Source: Cardinalis cardinalis
Lineage: Eukaryota; Chordata; Aves; Passeriformes; Cardinalidae
NCBI GenBank assembly: GCA_014549065.1
Contig: JACDOX010000023.1
Location: 6,412,901 to 6,476,900, forward strand
Direction: 5' to 3'
Length of the DNA stretch: 64,000 nucleotides
Part shown: one piece after another, positions 1 through 11,900 of the stretch
Layout: the number at the start of each line of letters is the position of its first letter
How positions within the stretch are numbered: position 1 is the first letter of the stretch
Made by a program: the position numbers and the translations under genes
The notes under the pieces: model-generated
Seen by the model: only the letters and a program-made list of their open reading frames with translations
The model's database searches: none
Told to the model about the DNA's origin: nothing

Positions 1-1849
1 ACTAACACAGCAACACAACTGTCAGATTTAAAAGACAAATTATTTCTTTCTTTTTTTTTTACCCACCAGTACAGTGTGTGGTGCAAATGTGTGTAAAACA
101 GTAGGGAGCTTTGGAAGAACATTAGGGCCCCACTGAACCATTTCTGAGGCAGCTGCTGATGGTTAACAGGGCAGGACAAGTGCTTGCAGTGTTGCACCTC
201 AATGCCCTGATCCACCACCACTGGAAAGGACTCCAACTCCTTCTCCTGTATCTGAATGTTAATGCAACCCATTGGCTTTAAGGACAGTACAACTAAAGAC
301 TGAGTTACAACCACCTTCTTCTGTATCTTTGCAATAAATGAGCACATTTTTCTTTTCTTACATTAAACAAAGAAGACATGCTGAATGTTCATTTACTGAA
401 AAATTCCAGGTAATATAAATACACTCAAAATAGGAGTCAAGTTGCAATTCCACTTCCAAATATAAAAGTCAACCCCTTTGAGACCTGGGGAGAGCCAGAC
501 CTNGCTCAGCCCAACACTTCTCCCTGGCATTCCTCCCCAGGCACATGTGTTTGAATGTGTTTATCTGCAAAGGCTCGGGTCTGTCCTGTGCTGCAGGAGC
601 ATCTCCTGCAGCTGGAACACCCGAAGCAGGTAGCTCTCCATGTTGTAAACTGCTCATGCAGCAGGACTAAGGAAGAGGCATTTCCTGGTCACCGGCTGTT
701 CCCGACTACAGGAAAATGAAAATACAGCACCTCTGCACCTGTTCACCTGATGGTGAAGGAAGGAAAAGCCATTACCGAGTGACAGGAGACGAAAAACCAA
801 AATCCACTTCAGCAACTCATCCCAGCACTGGTGATTAATCTCACACTCCCACAGCCTGATGCACATTAACCAGATAATTAATAATTTCTTTAGGGACTCC
901 AGCTCGGCAACTGTTTTATCAACCTGCACAGCATTAGGAGAGAGATGCTGCATTTGTGATCAAACTGCTGGAACTACCAAAATGTTCTGCAGGAACAGTA
1001 AAAGCTTCAGAGCAATCTGTGAGCCCAGTTTTCCAAGTAACTATAACATATGTGCAGAAATTAAGCTGCTCCTTTATCAGGGCAATCACCAGACTCAAAA
1101 ATCTGAGCAAGATCAGCATAAGAAGAATAATTAACAGTAATGCCCAACTCCATCCAATCCCCATCCTTCTCCAGCAGAAGAGCTTCTCAGTATTTTTTTA
1201 AACACATTCTGCTTGATGCAGAATGTGCATAGTATGCCCAATCATGCACTTCGACTATCCTCGGTATGAATAACACATCAGATTCATTTGTCTTACCAAA
1301 AAAAAGATTAAAGAATAAAAAAACCGTCCTATGTGTTATGACACATGTGAATTCTACAANCCAAAGGCTTTCAAACAATTCTGTGAGGAGGATGGGAGGA
1401 TGGCTACACTTAGCACAGCTTTTCCTAACAACTTTTTGTCACCCTCTGTGCACTCACTCTCCATGTTCAAGGACAGTCACACAGGATCTGAAACACAATA
1501 CCAAAGCGCTGGCACCACACTATCTCCCCCAGCACTTAAAAATGGACTGCTGAGAAAAATCATGGTAAGTATTCTTTCCGATATTAAACTCTCCAGTGTG
1601 TTAGATATGTGTCAGTATCCAGTGATTAAGAATGACTGATAACTAATAAATCACACCCACAGAGAGTGACCGGGTATCATGGCTTTCAGCCTCTGCAAAG
1701 AAGAGCTACATTCACAGTTCTGCCTAAGTAATTTTATCTTTCAAAATGAACCACCCTGTGTAACTGCTGCTAGCAAGGAGATGTTCCCTTTTTTTTTGTT
1801 TGCAATGGGCTTCAGAATAGTAAGTTATTTGGGCTGCTTTTCTAGTAGT
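1..1849. other. Non-coding stretch, no supported gene
   Basis: AT-rich single-copy-looking sequence. All six frames are broken at short intervals, and the open frames (none above about 102 codons) have no recognisable domain. Single ambiguous bases sit at 503 and 1360. A pyrimidine run near 47-60 is a simple low-complexity tract. I see no promoter, RNA gene or repeat that I can name. Confidence 0.6.
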
Positions 1850-1995
1850 AGTTCATTGTTATCATTACTGTGCAGGTAAGGAAACAGAGACCCAGCACAT
1901 GTGAGAGTCTCAAAGCTTCCCCACCACAGAGCAGATTCCTAACCAAAGCTTGAACTTGGTCCTTTCATCACACAACTACTCTTCCACATGAGAGA
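1850..1995 (-). mobile_element. MIR-type SINE relic
   Basis: Read on the minus strand, this resembles the tRNA-derived MIR family. On the plus strand the landmark TAAGGAAACAGAGACCCAG matches the MIR core complement (GAGGAAACTGAGGCACAG). It is followed at the right distance by a degraded counterpart of the 'agagctgggattcgaaccc' segment (near 1931-1955). The copy is heavily diverged and has no poly-A or target duplication left, as expected for an insertion from early amniote time. I recognised it by eye, so the ends are approximate. Confidence 0.5.
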
Positions 1996-4307
1996 AAGCC
2001 TCAGCTCTTGGCTACAGCTCAGCAGAGTATCTGCCTTCTAAAAGATATCCTGCTCTTCAGACTCAGGTCCTGGAAATGGGCCTGTGCAGAGCTTTAGTGA
2101 CAGCCATGCACATCTGCACAACTGACCTGATATTGCCACATGCACCCCAAAGTCTGTTCTAAGACTAGGTTAGTGACAGAGAATGCCTTCTTTTAGTCCA
2201 TACCATGGCTTGATTTGCATTTCCTTTCACATAACTAAATGACGTAGTACACCAATTCTTTAATCATCTACTTTAGTGTTTATGCCACCCCATTCACCAT
2301 ATTATTTGAGCCCCTTCATTTTCATAGTGTCAGTTACCATTATTCCATTAAATTAAATCCTTTTACAAGCATCTTTCTATAAACATGCACTAGAGATAAC
2401 ATAGCCACATGGTGAGGATTCACAGACTACAGTAAGCAGATTACACCTGTCTTGATTTTCGATGTAGCTGTCGGCAGAGTATATTCTCCCATCAAACTGC
2501 ACACAGATCTCCTCATTAAAGCTACAGGGGAGAATAATTACAGAACAGTACTTTGCAGTTTACCAATTGGTCTTGCATACATAATGGCCTATCAAAGAAA
2601 AATTGCGTCCTCCAACAGCTGGGAAAATACTTAAATTGTTATTAGTATTATTATAAAATAGCCAACGTTTTAAACTGTCCAACAACTTGCCTCCTGTATG
2701 CAAAGCAGACAGATAGAGGTGATCACGTCCAAAAAGGTCTTTGACTCCCAGCCCATAAACAGAATGACTTTTCCCTTTACAAACACTCCATTCCCCAACC
2801 TTCTGTTCCACAGTAAAATCCTCTCCTCCTGAGAAATAATGCTGATTGCAGAATAAGCTGTGAAAGCAAATGGGTGGTTTTCTGGATCTCTTAAGCCCTG
2901 GCGCTGAGTGCTAAGCATCATATTCCCCCACATCCTCACTCCTTGATGGGGAAACAGGGAGTCTGTCAGGTCCCCACCATCCTCCTCTTACCAGCAAGGG
3001 TCCCAGTGGCAGCCTGTTTATCTCCCGCCACATCTGAGGTTTCCTTCCAGCCCTCAGCACCACCAGCAGGTCTCCCTGCTTGGCAGCTGGCCAATGAGGT
3101 GCTGTCTATCCCAGATAAAGGATGCTGGAGAGGCTGCAAAAATCTGCAGAGGGAAGCAACCTCCTGATGCTTCTGTCTGGCCTTTCACAATCCAGAGCTG
3201 AAGCATCCAGAATATACTGAACTGGTAGTCCTGTGGAGCATCAGGAAGACTGATTTTTCACCCCTGTTAATAGTTAAAACATCTGACCTGTGTTTGTGTT
3301 AATGGATAAAAGGCAAAACCATTTTTGGATGCTATTTGCATTCCAAGATCCCAACTGTTAGGACCTTCAGCTCCACTCAGCAACCGAACCCATCGCTCTT
3401 CAGGCACCACTCCTGAATCTTACTAACCACACGACAGACAANAGAAGAGGAAAAAGGAAAAAGCCCAGACTTGAGAAGAGCCAAATTCTTCAGATGAAAA
3501 AGTCAAGTTAGCTTTGCTAGCTTTCCCTGCTAGCCCAGAAGCAAACCCTCCTAAGCACATATTTGGGGCCCAGCAAGATGCCCTGACATGCTCTCCTACT
3601 CTGCTAACCAGGAACTAAGATCTGACTAAGGACTTCAGCAACAAGAGAACATGCGGCTGGACCAGTCCCACTTATTTTGGTTCTCCCAGATTTTTACACA
3701 AACACTCCAAAAGGGACCTTTCTGTACAACCAGCCCAACAGCCACCTTTTCCCAGNTCTGAGGGACAGTGACACAGCCACCTCAGAAGGCAGAGGGACAC
3801 TCATCATGCAAACACATCTGTGTGCAGTGTTAAAACCACCGGGGAGCAAAACTGCTCTCTGAAACGGCTCTCAGTACCAGTCCTGCAAAGGATTTGCTGC
3901 TGCACTTTACCCAGCTGCACCTCCCAGACGAGCTGGCACGCTGCAGCCTTGCTCCCAGTCTCTCTCAGCTCCTCACTCCTAACAGGGACATGCCAACAAA
4001 AGAAGCTGAGCAGAAAACCAAATGGAGCAGAGCCTGCAGGCAGCCCACAGTTGCTCCTGTGAGCTTGGAAACCTCTTGGTTTCTCTTTGAGAACTCCCCA
4101 TTTGCAAGGCTGCACCTCATGCTCCAGGGTGGAGTTGGCTGCAGGCTTAGCCAGATCACCCAGCCTGACCTCCTGTGCAAACACTGCCCAGTAACCTTCA
4201 CCCATTTAAACACCGCCTTCAACTCAGCAACTCCAGCATTTTTTCTAATTAGCAAGTTTGGGTAGAAAGAATTCCTGGACATCTCAATCACTGCTTACTT
4301 TCCACAA
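1996..4307. other. Non-coding stretch, no supported gene
   Basis: Mixed composition, with a slightly GC-richer part at about 3800-4250. Overlapping open frames on both strands there (up to 133 codons at 3804-4205, minus) reflect fewer stop codons rather than coding: they have no domain and no splice context. Ambiguous bases occur at 3442 and 3756. Confidence 0.55.
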
Positions 4308-4355
4308 GAGAAAAAGAAAAAAAAAAAAACAAAAAAAGAAAGAAAAAACAAAGTA
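4308..4355 (+). repeat. A-rich low-complexity tract
   Basis: About 48 bases made almost only of A with interspersed G and C. It could be the remains of a retroposon poly-A tail, but the upstream sequence matches no element I know and I see no flanking target duplication. It is therefore listed only as simple sequence. Confidence 0.75.
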
Positions 4356-7300
4356 AAACACCCAAACTTTCTGTCTCTGCTGCAAACNTCACAAATTTTG
4401 CAAACTTGCTCCTGGAGTCCCAGCATGGGCAGAACCACCCTGTGACAACCACTAGGAAGGGGGTCCTGCACCAGGAACTGGGCAGCCAGGCCCAGCAGTG
4501 AAAACACATGGACCCAAGGATGTTTTGTTCTGGCCTTTACCCTGCAAAGAGGAGCCCAGCAAGACCTCCTGGGGCTTTGCTCTATGAGGGAGAGTTGAAA
4601 TAAGAACAGTCTCACCACAGAGAAATCAAAAATAGCTTTGCCATCAATTGCCACAGTAGCAAAGTTTAGTCCTTTGGGAAAATTTTCCTTGACTTCACTA
4701 GATCTGGACCACAACATTTATCAAGCAAAGCATATTAGCTATTATAGCTTGCATTAAAAATACAAATACCTTACAAAAACTGTGCTTGTTAGGTTTTAAA
4801 GGTTTTTAGAAAGCTTTTCCTTTCACTGCTGTCCCCAACACTACTGACTATGCATATTCAAATCCTCCATTCAAAGGTATCCTGCAATGAACCAATCCTT
4901 TATTAATTGCCAGAACACATATCCCACAAATTTTCAGAAGAACTGAGTGTCTAATGTGTCTTTACAAAAGATCATAATTCCACTTTCCTGTTCTTACTAG
5001 AAAAACAAGCCAGCCTGGCAAGTGGAAAGAAAGGTGTAAGACTACTTCTGACTATGACATAATATACAGGATTAACTGGAAATTGCCAAATTAGGAAACA
5101 TGGTTTCTTGGATGGAGAGGGAAGGGTAAATCATATCCACAGACAAAGACTGAAGGGAAAGGGAAAAAAAGAAATATCAACTGAGTGGAGAAACCTGTCA
5201 CAGATACTTCAGTAGATCAGGACTCTGACTATGTATCAGAGAAGAGAAGCCCTGATCAAGTCACATGCCCTTTACTACAGAAGATAAGATCAAAAGGTTT
5301 CAAAGGAAACTGATGGTGACAGTTTCTTCATTTGTATGCAATGTGACATACCAGATCCAAACTGTTGGCTACTTTTTGAACTATTTGTCAGGGGAGAGAA
5401 ATTATTATTTTCTTTTATATTTTACTTTCAAGAACTCTTAGTCATTTGGGGGTTCTCCCCCCTGCTCTGTTTTATTTTTCAGCCAGGATTCAAACATTCA
5501 CCTTTGATGTAATATTTTTGCTCCACATCAGAATAGCTATGCCAAGCTTCAGAAGGACAATTAAATACAGAGAATGAAAAGCATTACATCACTTCAAACA
5601 TGAACTTTTAATAAAATTATTCTAAAGAAACGTCCCTGGTGATGATTATTTTCTTTTCCCTGTATCTTCTATTTTACTCTTTCCATGTGTTTGCAACAAT
5701 TCAAATTATTGCCAGGCTAGCAGCTGTAGTTGACTCCAAGCCATCAGCTTACATACAAGCAGAAGTATTTCTCTTTCTCACTGCTTCTGACAAGAAAAGT
5801 GTTAAATATAACTGTGTAAGATCACAAGTTGCTTGTATGGCCAATAGGCTGTATAGCAGTTATATTCACATGGCAAATAAGTAAATGGGGGACTTGTGAC
5901 CAGCTCAGCTTCTCCAGGGCCCAGACCTGACAGGCTTCAGCCCAGCATCCCCTGCTGATGTGCAAAATCTGCAGTTGCTCATTATATGCTAGTAAGCTTG
6001 CTCTAAAACCATGCCCTTCTTTCCAAAAAAAGGTACCAAACACCTTGTCAAAGTTCATCTGTGGCACTCAGTATTCATGAGCCAGTGATATGTGTAAGGT
6101 AATAATATTCTCCCCAAAGTGATGTGAAACATTCAGAAACTGCAGTAGCTGCAGCCACGTAAGTATCTGAGACAGCCAGACACGAAAAAATACGTTGCAG
6201 TCTCCTGGGTGAAGGAGAAGGTCCTCAAACCACAGAAAAGCAACACAACCTTCACTTCTAGCTCTGGTACAGCCCAACAGATCACATTTTAAAGTTGTAG
6301 CATTTGGTTTCAAATGTGACAAACATTTTAAATGTTTCAAGCTCTTATATAAATCCTTGAGAATCCTGGAATCATGCTAATAAAGGATGCTGAATTTAAG
6401 GACTCAAGTCTAAGCCCATTTAAACACAGCAGGGGAAAGAAATAGCTCTTCCAACAATATTTTTCTCAGTCAGGCCAAATATTTTTGAAGCAAATTGTTT
6501 GGAATACATAGCTTACGTGTATGAGTCTATTGAGAGTTTATACAGATATTTATAGAGAAATTACTGCAGTATACAGACTTAGAGTCTCTCAGAAAGTCTT
6601 AAAAAGCATATGACAATACCTTGAGTGCATAAAGCTGCTGTCAGAAACTCCTGTCAGTGAAGCTTTTTCCCCAAACCATCACCTGCTCTCTGTCCATGCA
6701 GCCCAGACCTTCCTTGGGGCTGTTGTGACATCCCTGGCAGAACAGCGAGAGGAAAAGAGCTGCACCTTCCCCACCAGGTTCCCAGCTCCCCAGCCAGCCC
6801 TCAGGGCTCCTGCTCCAGCCCTGCTTTCCCAGAGCTGCAGCTGCAGTCCATCTGCATCTCTGACACACACCAGAGCAAACATGCCCACAGATTCCCTTGC
6901 TACTGTACCAAAGCCTTGTGATTCATTCTTTTCACATTCTTGAAGCAACATAAATTACAAAATCCAAAATCCACATGAGGAAGTCACTCTGGTGTGACCC
7001 AGCACTCACCTCTCCACCTGTGCTGACCTGAAGACCATTGCACCAGGAAATACTTCACCAAGTCCTTTTTCCTCCCTCCCCGTGGGCAAATTCTAGCTCC
7101 GAATTTCAAAAGCTGTCACTAACACACAAAAAGCTGGAATAAATCCCTCTCCTGGACATGCAAACACGCTCAGTTTCACGTGACTTGCAGCTGGCCTGAA
7201 GAGCTTGCACCCTGCCCCACACATCACTAGCTGGTTGCACAATGAGACCACGTTTCACAGGCACAGCCCTGCAGCAAGCAGCCCTGGTTGCAAAACACCC

Positions 7301-8900
7301 CACAATTGACATTCTAACCTACATTATCTGCCATGCACCTGCAAGGTGCCTGCTAAGGGCAAACCTGGTGCACACCAAACAATACAACAGAAAACCTTCA
7401 GGAGAAATAGAATCTGAAAATGCAAACTCAGACTGGGCATCACAGACTGGTATGGATTTGAAACTCCTGAGACATTCATAGGGGATATGAAACCTAAAGA
7501 ATAAGGCAAAGCAATCCCATAGCCATAAAAAATACACATACATATTTGCATACGCACAGATACAGCACTCTGACCATCCAACTTCTGACACCAAGCTCAA
7601 ATAGAGAAACTATTCTTCCTTGGGTCTCTCAGCAGAGAGGAACAACACAGCAAGAAATCAGTTTTTCAAGAGTTAAAGCCTGGAGAAGGTGGCCCCCTGA
7701 AGTGGCTACTGACCTGCATTAGGAGTCTGACAGGTATAGGGAGCACTTCTCACATTCTCAGCAGGTGGCCCAGGCCTGAGCAGACTGAAGTGGATGCTGG
7801 TTCACTTGAGTACATAGGGCTCTAAGTAACTGAAATTCATCTGCTTGCTGAAACTGTCCCTGCTACAGAACAACACCTTCCAGAGGCAGACAGGCTTTCA
7901 GTTATCATTAACCAAGTCAGTCATTCAGGGTCAGCTGCAGCCAGGTATGAATCAGCACCACCAGGCTTTTAAGTAGGTGTTAAAACCCAGGTGAAACTCA
8001 TCCCCTCCTTCTCCAGGTGCTAAGCAAACCTCTGGTTTACCCCTGTGCTGCTGGGTGGGCTTGTGGCTTCTGCCAAAGACATGGTGAAAGTGATGATTAC
8101 AACTGAGAAAGACTGGATACACCTTCCCCCATGGGAACAAGGGCATGAGGGATAGCTCACTTTGTATTTTCCAGCAAGGCCAGTGGTTTTTCTCCCCTGT
8201 GTAGGTGTTATGTGTTTGTTCCATGCCCAGGAGATGGAACAATTAAGACNTGCTCAATACCCTTCTGCCACCCACTCAGTGTAACACCTTAGTCATCAAA
8301 TCGTCCTATTGTGCTGCTCAATACTTTCTATAACAGTAGGAATATGAGAGTATGTCCAAAGATAGCAATGAACACACAAGGTAATTATTTTTAAGCTTGC
8401 TAATCACAATCAATAGTTTCTTAGCAAAAACTGATGAGCTGGAGTTGGCTCCTATTTTTAACCAATAAGAGATGCAGTCAAGACTTGAATTACACCATCG
8501 GGCAAGTCTCCAAACTCCTAATGACTGCCAGCCAAGAGAAGGATGGGTCCTTGGTGGGTTGTACTCCCTTCCCAAGCACGGTATCAAAGCATTTTTTCTG
8601 TAGACTATGAAGCCAGAAGTGGGTTGTAACTGCTGGATGACTTCACCGAAAACACCACACAAGAATCTAACTCCATACATCAAAAAGGAGTTATACAATT
8701 CTTAAAAAGCCTGAGGATGTTTACTTGAAGAGTTTGAAGTTTTGTAGCTGTCATATAAAAGATAAAATTCTCATAGAACAGTGCCATGTGCCTTCCAGGG
8801 GTGTACAATTAGGAACAGATGAATACAAGTTGAAGACTCCTTAGAAAGCTCACACCCTCTCCCTATTTTGGTAGAATTTTCCTTAAACTAATANTGCTAA
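4356..8900. other. Non-coding stretch, no supported gene
   Basis: AT-rich and unremarkable. Slightly GC-richer sub-stretches lie at 6640-6950 and 7930-8250. The longest open frames (140 codons beginning in the A-rich tract region, 126 codons at 8318-8698 minus) lack any domain, and the first is partly poly-phenylalanine encoded by the A-rich tract. No RNA gene or named repeat was seen. Confidence 0.55.
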
Positions 8901-11900
8901 TGTTTTGCAATCCCTTTACTTTTTTTTTTTTTAATTTACAAAGCCCTAATTTCTTTGTTGCTTTTGGGAAATTTCTCAATTCTCTGCCATTCTCAGAAGG
9001 TGTTACCCCCCCTACAAAAGAACCTAAAATTATTCCCAACATTCAGTACTGCAGCAATAATTCCCTGTTGGAAGAAGGAACATGTTTTCGTTTGTTTTGT
9101 TTCTTCTCTCCACTGATTAAAAGCAACAATGAGTCCAAAGGAATAGTACAATACCATCAAGTGTAATTGTTGCCTCTCACAACAAATGTGAAGGGGATCA
9201 GGAAACACACCCACCCTTGATTACTGGGAAAATACCAGGGATAAAAGATGTCAGCAGGAGCAAGTAATTCTGTTCATCAGCTTACACAGATGAAGGTAAG
9301 AGAGACCAGCACCAGCCCTCCCTTCATTAACTGGATGGAATTACAGCAGTTCAGGGATTGCAGAATTACACAAGGAATTAACACTCCCTTCATCTTCCTG
9401 TCATAATACCTCTAGTTTGGATATTTTCAACTTTGGTTCTGGTGTCTGCTGCTGGATGAAAATGGCTGAGTGATGAAGGCCTCCATGAGGTGTGCAGTTG
9501 GGTTGGCACCTCTCAAGGAGGGACAGCAGCCCAGGGATACAAGAACACGGCTTGGCCATGACCTAATTTCCAGACATCTAAATGATCAATGCTTTCTATG
9601 CTAGGAAGAGCAACACTGCTGTNTGTACTCAATGGAGGTTTTTGAAGCCTCCTCCCAAACATTATATGCAGTGTCAGTGTTTATTAAAGATAACTAATGC
9701 CCTAACACTTTATTTACTTCTGTTTATTGCTATTTTAGCAAGAGTCACCAGAGAGTAGCTATGCTTCTGGTCCACCAGGGTTCTTTAATCACTGTTACTA
9801 GGTAAAATCATGTGTGACAACTAATCCAAAAAGCAGATTATATTTATTTTGGCTACAGTGGCTTGCAATTCGTTAAAATCAACAAAGCCTTTTCATTAGC
9901 CCCCTGCTGATGTCCTAAAACCAGATATTTCAAGGGTCTCAAAGCACAGAGCTACACACGTGCAGTAAAGCTGGGACTGACAGACTCGCTGTTGTCATAC
10001 TTACCGTAAAATCTTATTAAAAACAACAGCAAAGTTCTTATTTTCTTTCATAAGAGGCCTTAATTTATGATCTCAAATTCCAAAATGAAAATCTTAGAGG
10101 CAGGACTTCTTACATTTCAAGAAGTACAAATGAATCAACAATAAAATCATCAATTAATTACTTGCTCAGGGTTGTGTGTTGTAAAAAAAAAAGCTGTTGT
10201 AACACTGTAAGGAGTGAGATTACAGGTTCAGCAAGTCTAAATATTAGCCTACATGCTTGCTGAGCCCCCTAGATCCTGGAACCACATTTGAATAACTGAA
10301 TTTCTAGTTAACGGTGTGATCTCGCCATTCTCATTCTTTGTGATATCATGTCTCTGGCCATGATCTCCTGATGACAGTGCCTCAGACCCATGATCATGAA
10401 GACATGCGCTCAGAATCATAGAGGATCAGAATAAAACCACACAAAAGTTACAGGGCTCCATCTCTTCTCCAACCTCACTACTCTTCAAATGGTGCCAGGA
10501 AGTTCACAAANCCAGAAGAAGCCTTACCATAACCACCAAGGGCCAGCATTCAAACAAAATAGGAAATCAGTGCATTAGAAAGCCACATAATTGATTTACA
10601 TATATATAAACACACTGATTTACATCAATGAAATTTCTCCTCTCTTGTTATGTATTTACTGACTGACATAGACACTTTTGGTCACTACCCTTAAACCCTC
10701 CTTTGGAGAAGTGACTTAAACAACACCCTTGCCGCTGTGAAAAAAGCCACTCCTGACCCTCATCCTACCATGCAGACGTATTTATTTCCCACAGCTGGAT
10801 GTAGATGTGCATCTGCTTTGCAAATTTTCATGTGTACTGCTGAAGTGGAGTCCTTGTTTGTCCCCCTAAGCACAATCTTGAACATTGTCAAGGCCGATTA
10901 TTAGACATCACTTCACACCAGCCCTTTCCAGATCCGCAGATCTCCAGTGGTTTAGAGGGAAGCCGAGAGCAGTCCTTTAGTGAGAGAGCCATTCCTAAAT
11001 ACCCAAACCAGCAGGGTGCCAGGCTGCCCCTGAGACAGGAGGGTCACTTCATCCCCCTCAGTGCCACTGTCCTCCAGCTGGCTGCAGCCTCTCCAAGTTC
11101 ACACGCTGAACACAACAAGCCGGCTGCTGAAGCGGAGAATAAAATCCAGACTAGAAGGAACACCAAGATACAAAGCTTTTCTCCAGGGGCTAATCAGAGT
11201 TCTGTCCACAGGGAAAACTGAGCCCCATCTGATATACAACTTACCGTTTTGGCTCTCCATAATTAAAACTATTGTTGCCATGGCAATACAAAGGCTGCTG
11301 AAAATACATGCACGGCTCATGTCATGCCTCTTTGGTGATACAATTTGTTGTCCCAGTCTGGCTTGTGCCAGGATGGAACAAAACGTGACTCGGAAATAGT
11401 TGACTTGACGAGGTTTGTTATTTAGGAATCAGACACTGTGAGAGCTGTGAGACTACTTTCTCAGGCTCCCTAACACGACCACTAATCCTGTTAAAGTCAA
11501 TAGCAGTTTTAAAAATAATTTCAAAGAGAAGAGTTCTGATCCTACACTACTAAATTTCTTAAAGCACTATAAAGAAAGAATTTTTTCTTAAGGTACAGAG
11601 AATGATAAAGAACCAATCAGAAGGATTAATATACATATTCTAAAAAGTAGATACAAAATTAAAATGCAAAAACCTGATTATAGGTTCAATACCACAAACA
11701 TGCACAGTTTGGTTAGCATTTGTTTATTAATCTGAAACTGTGATCTCCACTGAGCATGTATTAATCAAGCAGAAATTACAGGTCACTCAATGACCTCTGA
11801 ACAGCAGCAAGTAATCTCCTATTGAGGAAATATCACCAAACACAACTCTTTCTGTATACACACCTATATAGGCATTACCCACATAGACACACCAACAGGT

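Noticed and set aside
3804..4265. Overlapping open frames of 123-133 codons on both strands
   Set aside because: Overlap on opposite strands in a slightly GC-richer patch and lack of any domain point to reduced stop density, not a gene.
3680..4355. Possible processed pseudogene ending in the A-rich tract
   Set aside because: The A tract is mixed with G and C, the upstream sequence matches no gene I recognise, and no target-site duplication is visible.
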